NCBI RefSeq assembly: GCF_000716445.1
Contig: NZ_JNWK01000018.1
Location: forward strand, 1-64,000
Direction: 5' to 3'
Source: Streptomyces wedmorensis
GTDB taxonomy: Bacteria; Actinomycetota; Actinomycetes; Streptomycetales; Streptomycetaceae
DNA: 64,000 nucleotides
The translations under genes were made by a program, and so were the position numbers. The notes beneath the pieces were generated by a model, which saw nothing but the letters and a program-made list of their open reading frames with translations, made no database searches and was not told the DNA's origin. The number at the start of each line of letters is the position of its first letter. The stretch's first letter is position 1. Below, in pieces: positions 36,801 to 46,400 of the stretch.

Positions 36801-38235
36801 GATCGAGGAGTGGTCCACCACCGGCTGGATCACGCACGTCCGGGACGAGCTGGTCCAGATCCTGGCCCAGGCGGGCCGCGTGATGACCGTCCAGGAAGCC
36901 GCGGCCGAGCTTCGCGTACGCCATGGCGCCGGCGACGACACCGCCGAGCGAACGCTGGCGAAGGCACTTGCCGTCGTCCGCGCGGCGGCGGACGCCGAGG
37001 CACTGCAGCGGGGCAACGAGCAGGATCCGCGGCTCGAAGTGCTGCGCCGGGGGTCCCGTGTGCTGCTCGCGCTCGACTCCCTGCCCGGCACCGACGATCC
37101 CACTCCGCAGGAGCTGGCCGACTATGCCGCGGCACTCGGCGCGGCCGCCGACCGGATGGCCGCGGAGGACCCGCTGCCGGGCCGGGCCACGGTCGTACGG
37201 ACCCTTCGGGAGGTGCCTGCGCCGGAGGGCATGACCCCGCTGGCCGACACCCGCCTGGTCGGGCTGGCGGCCGTGGTGTCGCAGGATGCCTCCGCGTCGC
37301 CGCGACTGGAGATCTACCCCAAGGGGCTCGGTCTTGCCCGCGCCATTCGCATCTCTCAGGCGGTAGCCGGTGTCCGCCGTGAGGTCGGCCTCTCCATCGG
37401 CGAGCTCATCGCCCGGGTCAAGGCACGCTTCCCCTCCCTGCCCCTCTCGGAAGCGCCCACGCACATCGAGATCGAGGACGCGCTTGCCGAGGCGGGATTC
37501 CCGCTGGAGTACGACACCGTACGCAAGCGTTTCTTCCCCCCGGCGGTCGAGGGGACCCGCTGGACCAGCTCCACCTACACGCGTACGAGCGTGCTCGTAG
37601 CGGAAGCACGGTCGGCGGTGGCCGCGGGCCGCGATCCGCAGGCCGTCGTGCGCGCCAAGCTGACGGGGGCCGCCGAGCGCGGAGGCTTTCTGGCCCTCAC
37701 GCTCAAGGGTGCGGACCTGCCGGGCACAGCAGCCGCTCTGACAGAGGAGTTCGGCCTGACCGCGGTGGATTTCAACGCCGAGTTCCTCGCGGCCTTCCGG
37801 GCGCTGGCCGTGGAACTGGGGACCGACTGGACCAAGGTCCTGCGCGCGGACGCCGCCTTCACCAGCGGAGGCGAGCTGAAGCCCGGACTGCGCTCCTACG
37901 TCCAGCGGGTCACCGATCGGCTGGCGGATCAGTTCACCACGCGGGCCGAGGAAGCGGGCCCCAGGGCGGTGCTCTTCTTCCACAACGCGAGCCTGCTGGC
38001 ACGTTACTTCGACGGCGGCGGACACGACCTGCTGGTGAACCTTCAGCAGGCCGCCCGGCGCCCTGCGCAGCTTCCGCACGGTCTGTGGTGGCTGTGCCCG
38101 ATGGAAGACCCCAAGCAGACACCGTCGTTGGACGGACGCACGGTGGAAGTCGTCGACCGCGCCACCGAGTGGACGCTGCTCGACTCGCTGTTCCTGAAGA
38201 GGCTCAAGGAGGAGAGCGCGGGCGAGGAGCGCTGA
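33802..38235 (+). CDS. pglW: BREX-2 serine/threonine kinase PglW
   Basis: A 1477-aa protein. The N-terminus is a NERD-type nuclease-related domain (residues ~15-130: ECDLFIAVPGGLYLLELKGHPGRV). A first kinase-like domain (~200-490) lacks the catalytic loop (HRALSARSV at 352-360, TDWQTA in place of DFG) and looks like a pseudokinase. A second domain (~525-800) is complete except that DFG reads DFS: GTGATARALL, VFKVAL, HRDIKPDN (H659-N666), DFSLAD, GTRGYLDP. The remaining ~650 residues hold helix-turn-helix-like and helical regions. This is the architecture of PglW, the kinase of phage growth limitation. GTG 33802 has GGAGGTCGGACC upstream; the open frame before it is not family-like. Confidence 0.92.
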   Translation: MTAAGTPATPKPGMPRKERWFQPRRSAHTWEQEGLDHIRQLMPSAEPYRAWATFSFTAASGRTNECDLFIAVPGGLYLLELKGHPGRVVNHGDTWQFHADRVRTLKNPLHLTDLKCKELKGQLERAARSMGVDPRRVPFIKPAVFLHDSGLVGGLDEFQRINVYGRNDGASGLGRIWDDLLGKPPERESWRITPQSSQLLEQLMQKIGISHSTAHLRFGDDWKLEPSVLDAGPGWEDRLAVRVDGLVQEEGRVRIYLVEQMAGEAARRAADRAARREYQVLQGITHRGIAQAAQIHQHQGGPAILFRHRHSDLRLDAYLAAYGGKLTPEVRLDLVRQLAEALRYAHNRSLYHRALSARSVYVSAKEDGSAPAVRITDWQTAARDFETTSMRSIGDTSLDGGLIEDSAQVYLAPETDQEFADPVDLDLFGLGAVSYLILTGEAPAPQRSALIERLSAEGGLHPYAVADGLSDSLDDLIYRATRAEVVDRLPGADRFLDLLDEAEQQAATPDQPATVETDPLTALPGQPVDEVWTVKRVLGTGATARALLVERVVEEPVGPDDKTVVVERVFKVALDQDKDARLYAEATALKTVGGGRIIRLLEEPREIAGHTVLELEYAGETSLGARLRGEGRLTYDQLERYGNDLFIALDQLAAKGVRHRDIKPDNLGLHKRDDGSWELLLFDFSLADASERDITAGTRGYLDPFLGSARRSLYDDHAERYAAAVTLHEMASGERPVWGDGQSDPRVSEDVELFVAAELFEPGLRDGLTAFFHRALHRDVDRRFDTFKQMEDAWRQIFRTADSAKPVTTPATVGALTATTEEARETAAAAAEPTTALDAAGLSPRAVSVANGLGAVTVGELLDVPPHTIARARGAGTLVRRELNRRHKQWTAMLKRPTVTSERPATALETALSDALASTPQDEARLIANESVDSLAARLAPGPARKGNLRPDVVRLTLGLPRTKEEGGDLSPLGSWPPQTLIAKHLGSSQPTVSRHHVAAIEEWSTTGWITHVRDELVQILAQAGRVMTVQEAAAELRVRHGAGDDTAERTLAKALAVVRAAADAEALQRGNEQDPRLEVLRRGSRVLLALDSLPGTDDPTPQELADYAAALGAAADRMAAEDPLPGRATVVRTLREVPAPEGMTPLADTRLVGLAAVVSQDASASPRLEIYPKGLGLARAIRISQAVAGVRREVGLSIGELIARVKARFPSLPLSEAPTHIEIEDALAEAGFPLEYDTVRKRFFPPAVEGTRWTSSTYTRTSVLVAEARSAVAAGRDPQAVVRAKLTGAAERGGFLALTLKGADLPGTAAALTEEFGLTAVDFNAEFLAAFRALAVELGTDWTKVLRADAAFTSGGELKPGLRSYVQRVTDRLADQFTTRAEEAGPRAVLFFHNASLLARYFDGGGHDLLVNLQQAARRPAQLPHGLWWLCPMEDPKQTPSLDGRTVEVVDRATEWTLLDSLFLKRLKEESAGEER

Positions 38236-38376
38236 AGATGCGTGTGGTCGACAACGGGTTCATACTGAGTTGTGGATCTCGGGCGTGTCCTGAGGGACGG
38301 GCTGGTAAGCAGGTGTCTCCAGGGGGGCCTGTGAGTGTGGACACCCCTGTGCGCTCAGCTCAGGAGGTCACCCCAT

Positions 38377-41300
38377 ATGCCCCATCAGCGTCAGACCCCG
38401 CGTACCGCGACGAGCGATCCCGGTGTCGACCGGCTGAAGGTCGTGCTGGAAGGCTGGCGCCACTCGCTGCTCGACCTGGGCGGCCGTAACCGGTTGCTGA
38501 ACTTCCGCCACACGAAGACGGCGACACTGGAGCTCACATCGCCCAGCGCCGCGACACTCCTGAACGGACTCGCCAGAGGTTGGGACTTCGCCCCGGTCGC
38601 GCCGGATCCCGCGGAATCCGAGGACGACGGCATCGAAGTGCCGGCCGAAGGCTCCGGAACCGGGGTGGTGACGCAGAAGCCCACTCAGGCGGCGCTCGAC
38701 AGTGCCCTGTACCAACTCCGGCAGAAGTCCGGCCAGACGTTCAACGACTACGGTCTGTGGGTGCTGTGGCTGGGCGTCGGCATGCTGGACTGGCGTGAGC
38801 CAGGCGCCGAGGAGAGCAGTGCCGCGCCGCTGCTGCTGGTACCCGTGGAGCTGCGCCGCGACAAGGACCGTCGCTACCGAATCCATCCGGCCGACGGCCA
38901 GGACCGCATGCACAATCCCGCCCTCGCGGTGAAGCTCGAGCGGCAGGGAATCGACTGGAGCCGCGTCACGGACACCGACGTCACCGACCTCTCCGCCGTG
39001 ATCTCCGCGGCTCGCTCGGCCGCAGCCAGCCAAGCAGGCTGGAAGGTCGACGAACGGGTGGTGCTCGGCCTGTTCGCCTCGCACCGGGAGGCCATGTACC
39101 AGGACCTCCAGCAGAACGAGGAGCGCATCCTCGGACATCCGTTGGTGAAGGCCGTCGCGCTCGGCCCTGCCGCCGGTCTGCCGGACGATCTGATCGGCTT
39201 CGAGCCTCCGGAGCTCGACAGGATCGACGAGGTCCAGTTGCCCGAGGAGACACCGCTCGTCCTCGACGCGGACGCCTCTCAGCGGCAGTGCATCGCGGCC
39301 GCGCTCGACGGTCGTTCCTTCGTGGTGAGCGGTCCTCCTGGCACGGGCAAGAGCCAGACCATCACCAACATGATCGCCGCACTCATGCACGCGGGCCGCA
39401 GTGTGCTGTTCGTCAGTGAGAAGGCCGCGGCCCTGGATGTCGTGCGCAACCGTCTGCGGAGTGTGGGCCTCGGCGACTTCGTCATGGGGCTGCACAGCGC
39501 TGATACGAGCAAGAAGGCGGTGGCCACCGAACTGGCCCGGGTGCTGACCACCGAGGCCCGGGCCACGGGAGCGGCGGAGCACGAGCTGAAGCAGGCCCGC
39601 CGGCTGCGCGAGGAGTTGTCCGCCTATGCGGCGGCGATGAACCAGACGCGTGAGCCTCTGCAGCGCGGTCTCCACGACGTCCTGGGCCGCTTGATCCAGC
39701 TGGAGCTGGCCGACACCCCGCAGCTTGCGCTGTCCGGGCAGAACGCCCGGACGGTCGACAGACTGAGCGCCTATGCGCTGCAGGAACTGGTCTCCGCCGC
39801 CGAAGCCGTCAGCCGTGCCTGGCGACCGGCCGCCGAGGGGGATTCCTTCCCCTGGCGGGGGCTGGCCGGGAACTCGGCGCCCTCCGTGCTCTCCGAGGCG
39901 GCCGACGCACTGAGTGCCGTACGGGCCGCTGCGGTCCGACGCCCGTTCGCTGCGCATCAGGGCGAACCCGCCTCGGTACGTGAACTCCAGCAGGCCGTCC
40001 GCGCACTGCGGGACGGGCTCCCAGGGCAGGACGGTGCGGCGGACGGAGGTCTGCCCGAGGACGTCTCCGACCAGCTCGCCCAACTCGCGGATCTCTTCGG
40101 TGTGCCGAAGCCGAACGGAGCCGAGGCCGCCTTCGCGCTCTGTGAGCTGGCGGATCTCACGAAAGCCGATCACCGTCCGCCGGCGGGATGGTTCGACGAC
40201 GGCGTACGGAGCACGGCACATCGCGCCGCACGGGAACTGCACCAGGCGCTGGCCACCGAGGCCGCGGCGCGGGCAGCAGCGGAGGACGTCTTCGGCGAGC
40301 AGGTACTGAGCGCGACCGAACTACCGGAACTGGTGGCGCGATTCGCCGACCAGCACAGCGGACTGCTGGCCCGCTTCTCGGCGCAGTACAAGGCCGACCG
40401 GGCCGCGGTGGCGGCACTGACGCACAGCGGCACCTGGGACAAGAAGCTCCCCGGCCGTCTAGAGCAGGCACTCGGCTGGCTTCACGCGACGCAGGAGCTG
40501 CAGCGTCTCGCCGATCAGCACACCACCCTCCTCGCACGCTGGACACCGCGCACCGCGTCGCAGGCCGAGGATCTCGACCGGGCACTGGCGACCGCCGACC
40601 GCATCGCCGAGCTGGGCGGAGGGGCCGCCCGACGCGAGCGACTGATCGGCCAGCTGGCCGACGGCTCCGACACCGACCCGTTGCCCACGCTGCTCGCCGC
40701 GAACGTACGGAGCGCCCTTGCCACGTGGTGCACCACGGCGAGCCGCCGCGCCGAACGCTGGTCCGCGTCCGCGGCAGCACTCCTCGGCCTCTTCGACCCG
40801 GCCAGGAGCACCCAGCTCTCCCCGTCCCTGCTGGGTGGCTTCGAACAGGCGCAGCAGCTGATCGACGTACTCCTCGCCGATCCGCACGGCCCGGACGAAT
40901 GGCAGGCATACCGCGCCGGTGTCGCCGTCCTCGCCCGTCACGACGCCGACGACCTCGTCGCGAACGCGGCCGAGCGCGGCATCGACCCGAAACAGCTGCC
41001 CGCCATCGTCGAGCAAGCGGTTCTCCGCTCCTGGGCCGACGCGGTCCTGGCCGGCGACGACCGGCTCCGCACCACCCGCTCCGAGGACCTCGACGCCCGG
41101 GTGGCGGACTTCCGCGCCGCGGACCGCCGCCTCATCGCGGCTGCCGGCGGGGCGGTGATCGAGCAGTGCAACAGACGCCGCCCGCGCAATCACAGCGGTG
41201 GCGGCAGCGCCGTCATCAAGCGCGAGGCGGAGAAGAAGACCCGGCACATGCCCGTACGCGAACTCCTCGGGCGCACGCGCGAGGTCGTCCAGTCGATCAA

Positions 41301-43302
41301 GCCGTGCTTCATGATGAGCCCGCTCACCGTCAGCCAGCACCTGCCTCCGGACTTCGCCTTCGACGTCGTCATCTTCGACGAGGCGTCCCAGGTCCGCCCC
41401 AGCGACGCGATCAACTGCATCTACCGGGGCCGCAGCCTGATCGTCGCGGGCGACGACAAGCAGCTGCCGCCGACCTCGTTCTTCGACTCCTCGGTCGAGG
41501 ACGACTCGGACGAGTACGCGGAGGACGTTCCCGACTCCTTCGAGTCCCTGCTGCACGCCTGCAAGGCCGGGGCCATGCGGGAGCTGTCGCTGCGCTGGCA
41601 CTACCGCAGCCGTCACGAGGACCTGATCACCTTCAGCAACCGCGAGTTCTACGCGAACTCGATGGTGACCTTCCCCGGCTCGCTCGACAAGGGCAACGAC
41701 GTCGGCGTGGACTTCCTCAAAGCGGACGGCGTGTACGACAAGGGAGGCCGCCGGGACAACCGCAGCGAGGCGGAGTTCGTGGCCGAGCGGGTCATGCACC
41801 ACTTCGACACCCGCCCCGGCAGGACACTCGGCGTCGTCGCCCTCTCCCAGGCACAGGCCTCGGCCATCGACCTGGCCGTCCAGCAGGCCCGCATCGCGCG
41901 TCCCGACCTGGAGCACTGCTTCACCGAGGACCGCCTCGACGGCTTCTTCGTGAAGAACCTCGAATCGGTCCAGGGCGACGAACGAGACGTCATGATCATG
42001 TCCGTCGGATACGGCCCCGACGAGCACGGCACCCTCGGACTGAACTTCGGCCCCATCAACAAGGGCGGCGGTTGGCGCCGTCTGAACGTGGCGGTGACCC
42101 GTGCCCGCTACCGCATGGAGGTCGTCTCCTCCTTCCGCGGCGCACAGCTCAAGGACAGCCCCAATGTGAGCGTCCAGCACCTGAAGCGCTACCTGGAGTA
42201 CGCCGAGCAGGGCCCCGCGGTCCTCGCCCGTGACGTCGTCCAGGGGGACGCCGAGCCCGACAGCCCCTTCGAGGAGTCCGTGCTCGAGGTGCTGCGAGGC
42301 TGGGGATACCAGGTCCAGCCCCAGGTCGGTGTCGCCGGCTACCGCATCGACCTCGGCCTGCGCCACCCCGAGCTGCCGGGCGCGTACGCCCTCGGCATCG
42401 AATGTGACGGCGCGATGTACCACTCCTCCAAGACCGCGCGCGACCGCGACCGGCTGCGCGAGCAGGTGCTCAACGGCCTGGGCTGGCGGCTGTACCGGAT
42501 CTGGGGCACGGACTGGTACCGGGGACGGAAAGCGGCGGAGCTGCGGCTGCGGGAGGCGGTGGAGCAGGCGATCGAACATGGCCCCCTGGCAGCGTCGGGG
42601 CCGAAGCCGGTGCAGGACGCCGGGGTCGGGACGGCTGCCAGCGCGGCGGCCCACGGCCGCGGGCGGGTGGTGACCGTTCCTGTCGAGGAGCCGCAGGTCG
42701 AGGTCGAGTACGAGCGCGTACCCGTGGACACGGGAGTGGAGCGCGAGTGGGCTGCTCCGTACCGCCCCAGCCGGCTGACCGTGAGTTCGACGTACGAGAT
42801 GCACACGGCCGAGGCACGGCCGGCCCTGCGCAAGGCGCTGATGCAGATCATCGAGGCCGAGGGGCCGATCCACCTGGACCTGCTCGTTCTGCGGGCGCGG
42901 GAGGCCTGGGGCGTGGGACGGGCCGGGAGCCGGATCCGGGACAACGTGACCTTCGTGGCGCGGAGCCTGGTGAACGCCGAGGCTGCTGCCCGGGAGGGCG
43001 ATTTCTACGACGCGAAGGACCGGGGCGGACTGGACGCACTGAAGGCACGGCGCCCGGAGCCAGGGGACACCCCACGGAAGGTGACCCTCATCGCCCCGGC
43101 TGAGCGGCAGCTGGCCCTGTACGAGATTGCCGTGGAATGCCCCGGTATGTCAGAGGACGAGCTGATCAAGCAGATCTGCGACTTCTTCGGCTGGCGCCGG
43201 ATGGGCGGCGATATCCGCGAGGCGCTCACTGCGGACATCGCCGAGCTCTACCGGCGCGGCAGGCTCGAAGGCGGACCGGGAAGGGTCGGCGCGGTCCGCT
43301 GA
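38377..43302 (+). CDS. DUF4011-helicase-Vsr-like nuclease-DUF3320 protein
   Basis: A 1641-aa multidomain protein. An N-terminal DUF4011 region (~20-280: LDLGGRNRLLNFRHTKT...VPVELRRD) is followed by a superfamily-1 helicase split over a long span (Walker A SGPPGTGKSQT, G319; Walker B VIFDEASQ, D1001; then GDDKQLPPTSFF, WHYRSRHEDLI, ESVQGDERDVMIMS, NVAVTRAR). A Vsr/PD-(D/E)XK-like nuclease domain follows (D1325 in YRIDLGL, IECDGAMYHSS with E1342, LYRIWGTDWYR). The C-terminus is DUF3320-like. Proteins of this layout are known as stand-alone anti-phage factors. Here it lies between pglW and pglX with only 141 and 103 bp gaps, so it may be part of the BREX transcript. ATG 38377 has CAGGAGGTCACC upstream. 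Confidence 0.85.
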   Translation: MPHQRQTPRTATSDPGVDRLKVVLEGWRHSLLDLGGRNRLLNFRHTKTATLELTSPSAATLLNGLARGWDFAPVAPDPAESEDDGIEVPAEGSGTGVVTQKPTQAALDSALYQLRQKSGQTFNDYGLWVLWLGVGMLDWREPGAEESSAAPLLLVPVELRRDKDRRYRIHPADGQDRMHNPALAVKLERQGIDWSRVTDTDVTDLSAVISAARSAAASQAGWKVDERVVLGLFASHREAMYQDLQQNEERILGHPLVKAVALGPAAGLPDDLIGFEPPELDRIDEVQLPEETPLVLDADASQRQCIAAALDGRSFVVSGPPGTGKSQTITNMIAALMHAGRSVLFVSEKAAALDVVRNRLRSVGLGDFVMGLHSADTSKKAVATELARVLTTEARATGAAEHELKQARRLREELSAYAAAMNQTREPLQRGLHDVLGRLIQLELADTPQLALSGQNARTVDRLSAYALQELVSAAEAVSRAWRPAAEGDSFPWRGLAGNSAPSVLSEAADALSAVRAAAVRRPFAAHQGEPASVRELQQAVRALRDGLPGQDGAADGGLPEDVSDQLAQLADLFGVPKPNGAEAAFALCELADLTKADHRPPAGWFDDGVRSTAHRAARELHQALATEAAARAAAEDVFGEQVLSATELPELVARFADQHSGLLARFSAQYKADRAAVAALTHSGTWDKKLPGRLEQALGWLHATQELQRLADQHTTLLARWTPRTASQAEDLDRALATADRIAELGGGAARRERLIGQLADGSDTDPLPTLLAANVRSALATWCTTASRRAERWSASAAALLGLFDPARSTQLSPSLLGGFEQAQQLIDVLLADPHGPDEWQAYRAGVAVLARHDADDLVANAAERGIDPKQLPAIVEQAVLRSWADAVLAGDDRLRTTRSEDLDARVADFRAADRRLIAAAGGAVIEQCNRRRPRNHSGGGSAVIKREAEKKTRHMPVRELLGRTREVVQSIKPCFMMSPLTVSQHLPPDFAFDVVIFDEASQVRPSDAINCIYRGRSLIVAGDDKQLPPTSFFDSSVEDDSDEYAEDVPDSFESLLHACKAGAMRELSLRWHYRSRHEDLITFSNREFYANSMVTFPGSLDKGNDVGVDFLKADGVYDKGGRRDNRSEAEFVAERVMHHFDTRPGRTLGVVALSQAQASAIDLAVQQARIARPDLEHCFTEDRLDGFFVKNLESVQGDERDVMIMSVGYGPDEHGTLGLNFGPINKGGGWRRLNVAVTRARYRMEVVSSFRGAQLKDSPNVSVQHLKRYLEYAEQGPAVLARDVVQGDAEPDSPFEESVLEVLRGWGYQVQPQVGVAGYRIDLGLRHPELPGAYALGIECDGAMYHSSKTARDRDRLREQVLNGLGWRLYRIWGTDWYRGRKAAELRLREAVEQAIEHGPLAASGPKPVQDAGVGTAASAAAHGRGRVVTVPVEEPQVEVEYERVPVDTGVEREWAAPYRPSRLTVSSTYEMHTAEARPALRKALMQIIEAEGPIHLDLLVLRAREAWGVGRAGSRIRDNVTFVARSLVNAEAAAREGDFYDAKDRGGLDALKARRPEPGDTPRKVTLIAPAERQLALYEIAVECPGMSEDELIKQICDFFGWRRMGGDIREALTADIAELYRRGRLEGGPGRVGAVR

Positions 43303-43405
43303 CGGTGGGAGCACGACAGGTCCGGACATTCCTCCTGAGCTGGCAGGATGGACGGACCGTAGGTTTGGAACGGGTTGTGTGTTACGGAGAGAAAGGCGCC
43401 GCCTC

Positions 43406-46400
43406 GTGGACAAGGCCGCACTGCTGAAGGACCTGCGCAAGCAGGTCACCGCGCTGGAGGACGACCTCAGGGCGCGGACGGACTCGGAGGACGAGTTCCG
43501 TGTGGCGCTCGAGCGCGAGTACAAGGCGGCGCGAGAGGCCCAGCGCACGGCGGCCACGTACGGAGCGTGGCGGGACGAACGCGTCACGCAAGCGGCGGCG
43601 GCGTGGATCCTCGCGACGGTCTTCGTCCGCTTCTGCGAGGACAACGGGCTCATCACCGACCCGTACATCGCAGGCCCGGGGGAGCAGCTGGCGGACGCGG
43701 AGGACCGGCAGGCGGCGTTCTTCCGGGAGCGGCCCGAGCTGAACGACCGGGACTGGCTGGTCGCCGGCTTCGAGGCGCTGGCCGGCTCGCACGAGGCGGT
43801 GGCGGGGCTCTTCGACCGTGGCCACAACCCGCTGTGGGAGCTGACCCCGTCGTACGAGGCGGCGACGCGGTTGCTCGGCTTCTGGCGGGAGCGGGGCGCG
43901 GACGGCGAGATCGTTCATGTGTTTGCGGACGACGAGCTGGACACGCGGTTCCTGGGCGACCTGTACCAGGACCTGAGCGAGCACGCGCGGAAGACGTATG
44001 CGCTGCTGCAGACGCCGGAGTTCGTGGAGGAGTTCATCCTCGACCTGACGCTGGAGCCGGCGGTCGAGGAGTTCGGCCTCGACCCGGTGTGGAAGCACAA
44101 GCCGAAGGGCTGGCAGGGGACCGACCCGATCGCGCGGGGGCTGCGGTGCATCGACCCGGCGTGCGGGTCGGGCCACTTCCTGCTGGGGATGTTCGGGCGG
44201 CTGTTGGAGAAGTGGCGGGCGGCAGAGCCGGGCACGGACGACTGGGAGCTGGTCCGGCGGTCGCTGGAGTCGGTGCATGGGTGCGACAAGAACCCGTTCG
44301 CGGTGGCGATTGCGCGGTTCCGGTTGTTGGTGGCGGCGCTGAAGGCGTGTGGGGAACGGCGGCTGAGTGCGGCGCCCGCGTTTCCGATCAATGTGGCGGT
44401 GGGGGACTCGCTGCTGCATGGGCGGGGGGCGGAGTCTGTTACGGAGACGCTGGACACGTTGTTTGGTGGCGGGGACGAGGGAATGTTCGCGTACCGGACG
44501 GAGGATGTGCGGGAGTACGCAGAGCGGGTAGATCTGCTGGGGCGGGGGACGTATCACGTTGTAGTGGGGAATCCGCCTTACATCGAGGTTAGCGACGAAC
44601 AGGAGATCAAGAACTATCGGGCAGCGTATGTCTGTTCCAATAAATTCCCGCTCTCCGTTCCTTTTGCTCAGAGGCTGTTCGAGCTCGCTGTTCGTTCGAA
44701 TGTCTTGGAAGTCCAGGGGGGTCGCGTTGGGCAGATCACTTCCAATTCGTTCATGAAGAGGAATTCAGGTAAGCGTCTAATCGAGGAGTTCTTTCCCGGG
44801 GTTTCTCTGAGTCATATTATTGACGTTTCGCGTGCGCATATTCCCGGACATAATCGCGAGGGTACGCCAACGGTCGTCTTGGTCGGCGAAAACAGGATTC
44901 CTTCTCGCCGCACTTCGGTGCGGATGGTGACTGGCTTGAAGGGGGGCGACGGTTCTGCCGGAGACGGCCCAATTCATCAGCGTCAACCGTGGTTGTCTAT
45001 CGCGGATCAGGCGAACGGAATCGGGGACGCGGAGGATGGCTGGTCTGCTGCTGGTGAGGTCCCGCGAGACTATCTGGCGAAGCATCCTTGGATGCTCCCT
45101 GGAGGTGGACGGGAGCAACTGCGTTCCACTCTCGCGAATGGTTCAACGCCTCTGAAGTCCATTATCGAGCCGCCGATTGGGCGAGCTGTGAGAGTTGGCG
45201 CGGATGCGGCCTTTGTGCGACCGCTGCATTGTATTGGACGGGGTGAGGCGAACGCAAAGTTCCTTAGGGGGTTCTTGACTGGCCGCTCGGTGCGGGATTG
45301 GAGTGCCGTCGGCGCGGAAGGGATTCTCTACCCCTATGCTGGCGAGGCGTCTCCGGAGGTTCTGGCTCGCGAGCTCTGGCCGTGGAGGACCCTCTTGGCT
45401 GCACGTCGCACCTTCAAAGGGGATATGGCCGATGCTGGGCTCGAATGGTGGGAGTACATGCAGCACACGGAATCTGCATATGCGACTCCACTTTCGATCA
45501 CATTTGCCTTCAAGGCGTCGCATAATCATTTCAGCCTGGATCGCGGGGGTAACGTTTTCAATCGACATGCCCCGATCATTAAGCTAACGTCCAGTGCGGA
45601 TTTGCGTGCTCATTACTCCCTGCTTGCCGTTCTGAATTCTTCTGTGTCGTGTTTCTTGATGCGGGAAGCCGCGCAGCATCAGGGCGGCGGCTCGGCCGGG
45701 CATCCCTGGTCGTGGACCATGGAGTTCACCGGAGGAATTGTCCAGAATCTACCGATCCCTGATGGGTCGTTTGACTCCTTCGGGGAGGAGCTGGATGAGC
45801 TTTCGCGTACTCTGCTTTCGCATGAGCCCGCTAATGTACTGAATTCTGGCATGCCGAGTCGTCAGCGAATGGAGGCTGCGCGAGCCGAGGACGAGCAGAC
45901 GCGCGCCAACATGATTGGCCTGCAGGAGGAGTTGGACTGGGTTGTGTACGGTGCTCATGGTCTCCTCGATCGCGCAGAGATCGCCCGCACGTTGCTGCCT
46001 GACGGGATCGAACCGCCCAGGGTGGCTCTGGGGCAGCGGGCATTTGAGATCGTTCTAGCTCGAAAGGAAGGTGACGGCGAAACTAGTTCGGGATGGTTTA
46101 ATCGGAGTGACGTGATTCGTAGCACGGAGATTCCTGACGACTGGTCTGACCAATATAAGGCCATTGTGCAGGCTCGGATCGATGTTATTAACTCCAGGCG
46201 AGACATCGCTCTCATTGAGAGACCTGAATGTAAGCGTCGATGGGAAAGTAGGCGATGGGAGGACAGAGAGAAGGAAGCGCTCAAATCCTGGCTGCTTAAC
46301 GCTTGTGAGCGCCGAGATTTGTGGTTCCATCTCAGGGATGGATTCCCTTCCCCGCGAACACTGAGTGTCAACCAGCTTGCCGATGCACTCCGCAGTGACC

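Noticed and set aside
35164..38079. Antisense frame of 971 codons opposite pglW
   Set aside because: Low-complexity shadow; pglW kinase motifs on the plus strand explain the sequence.
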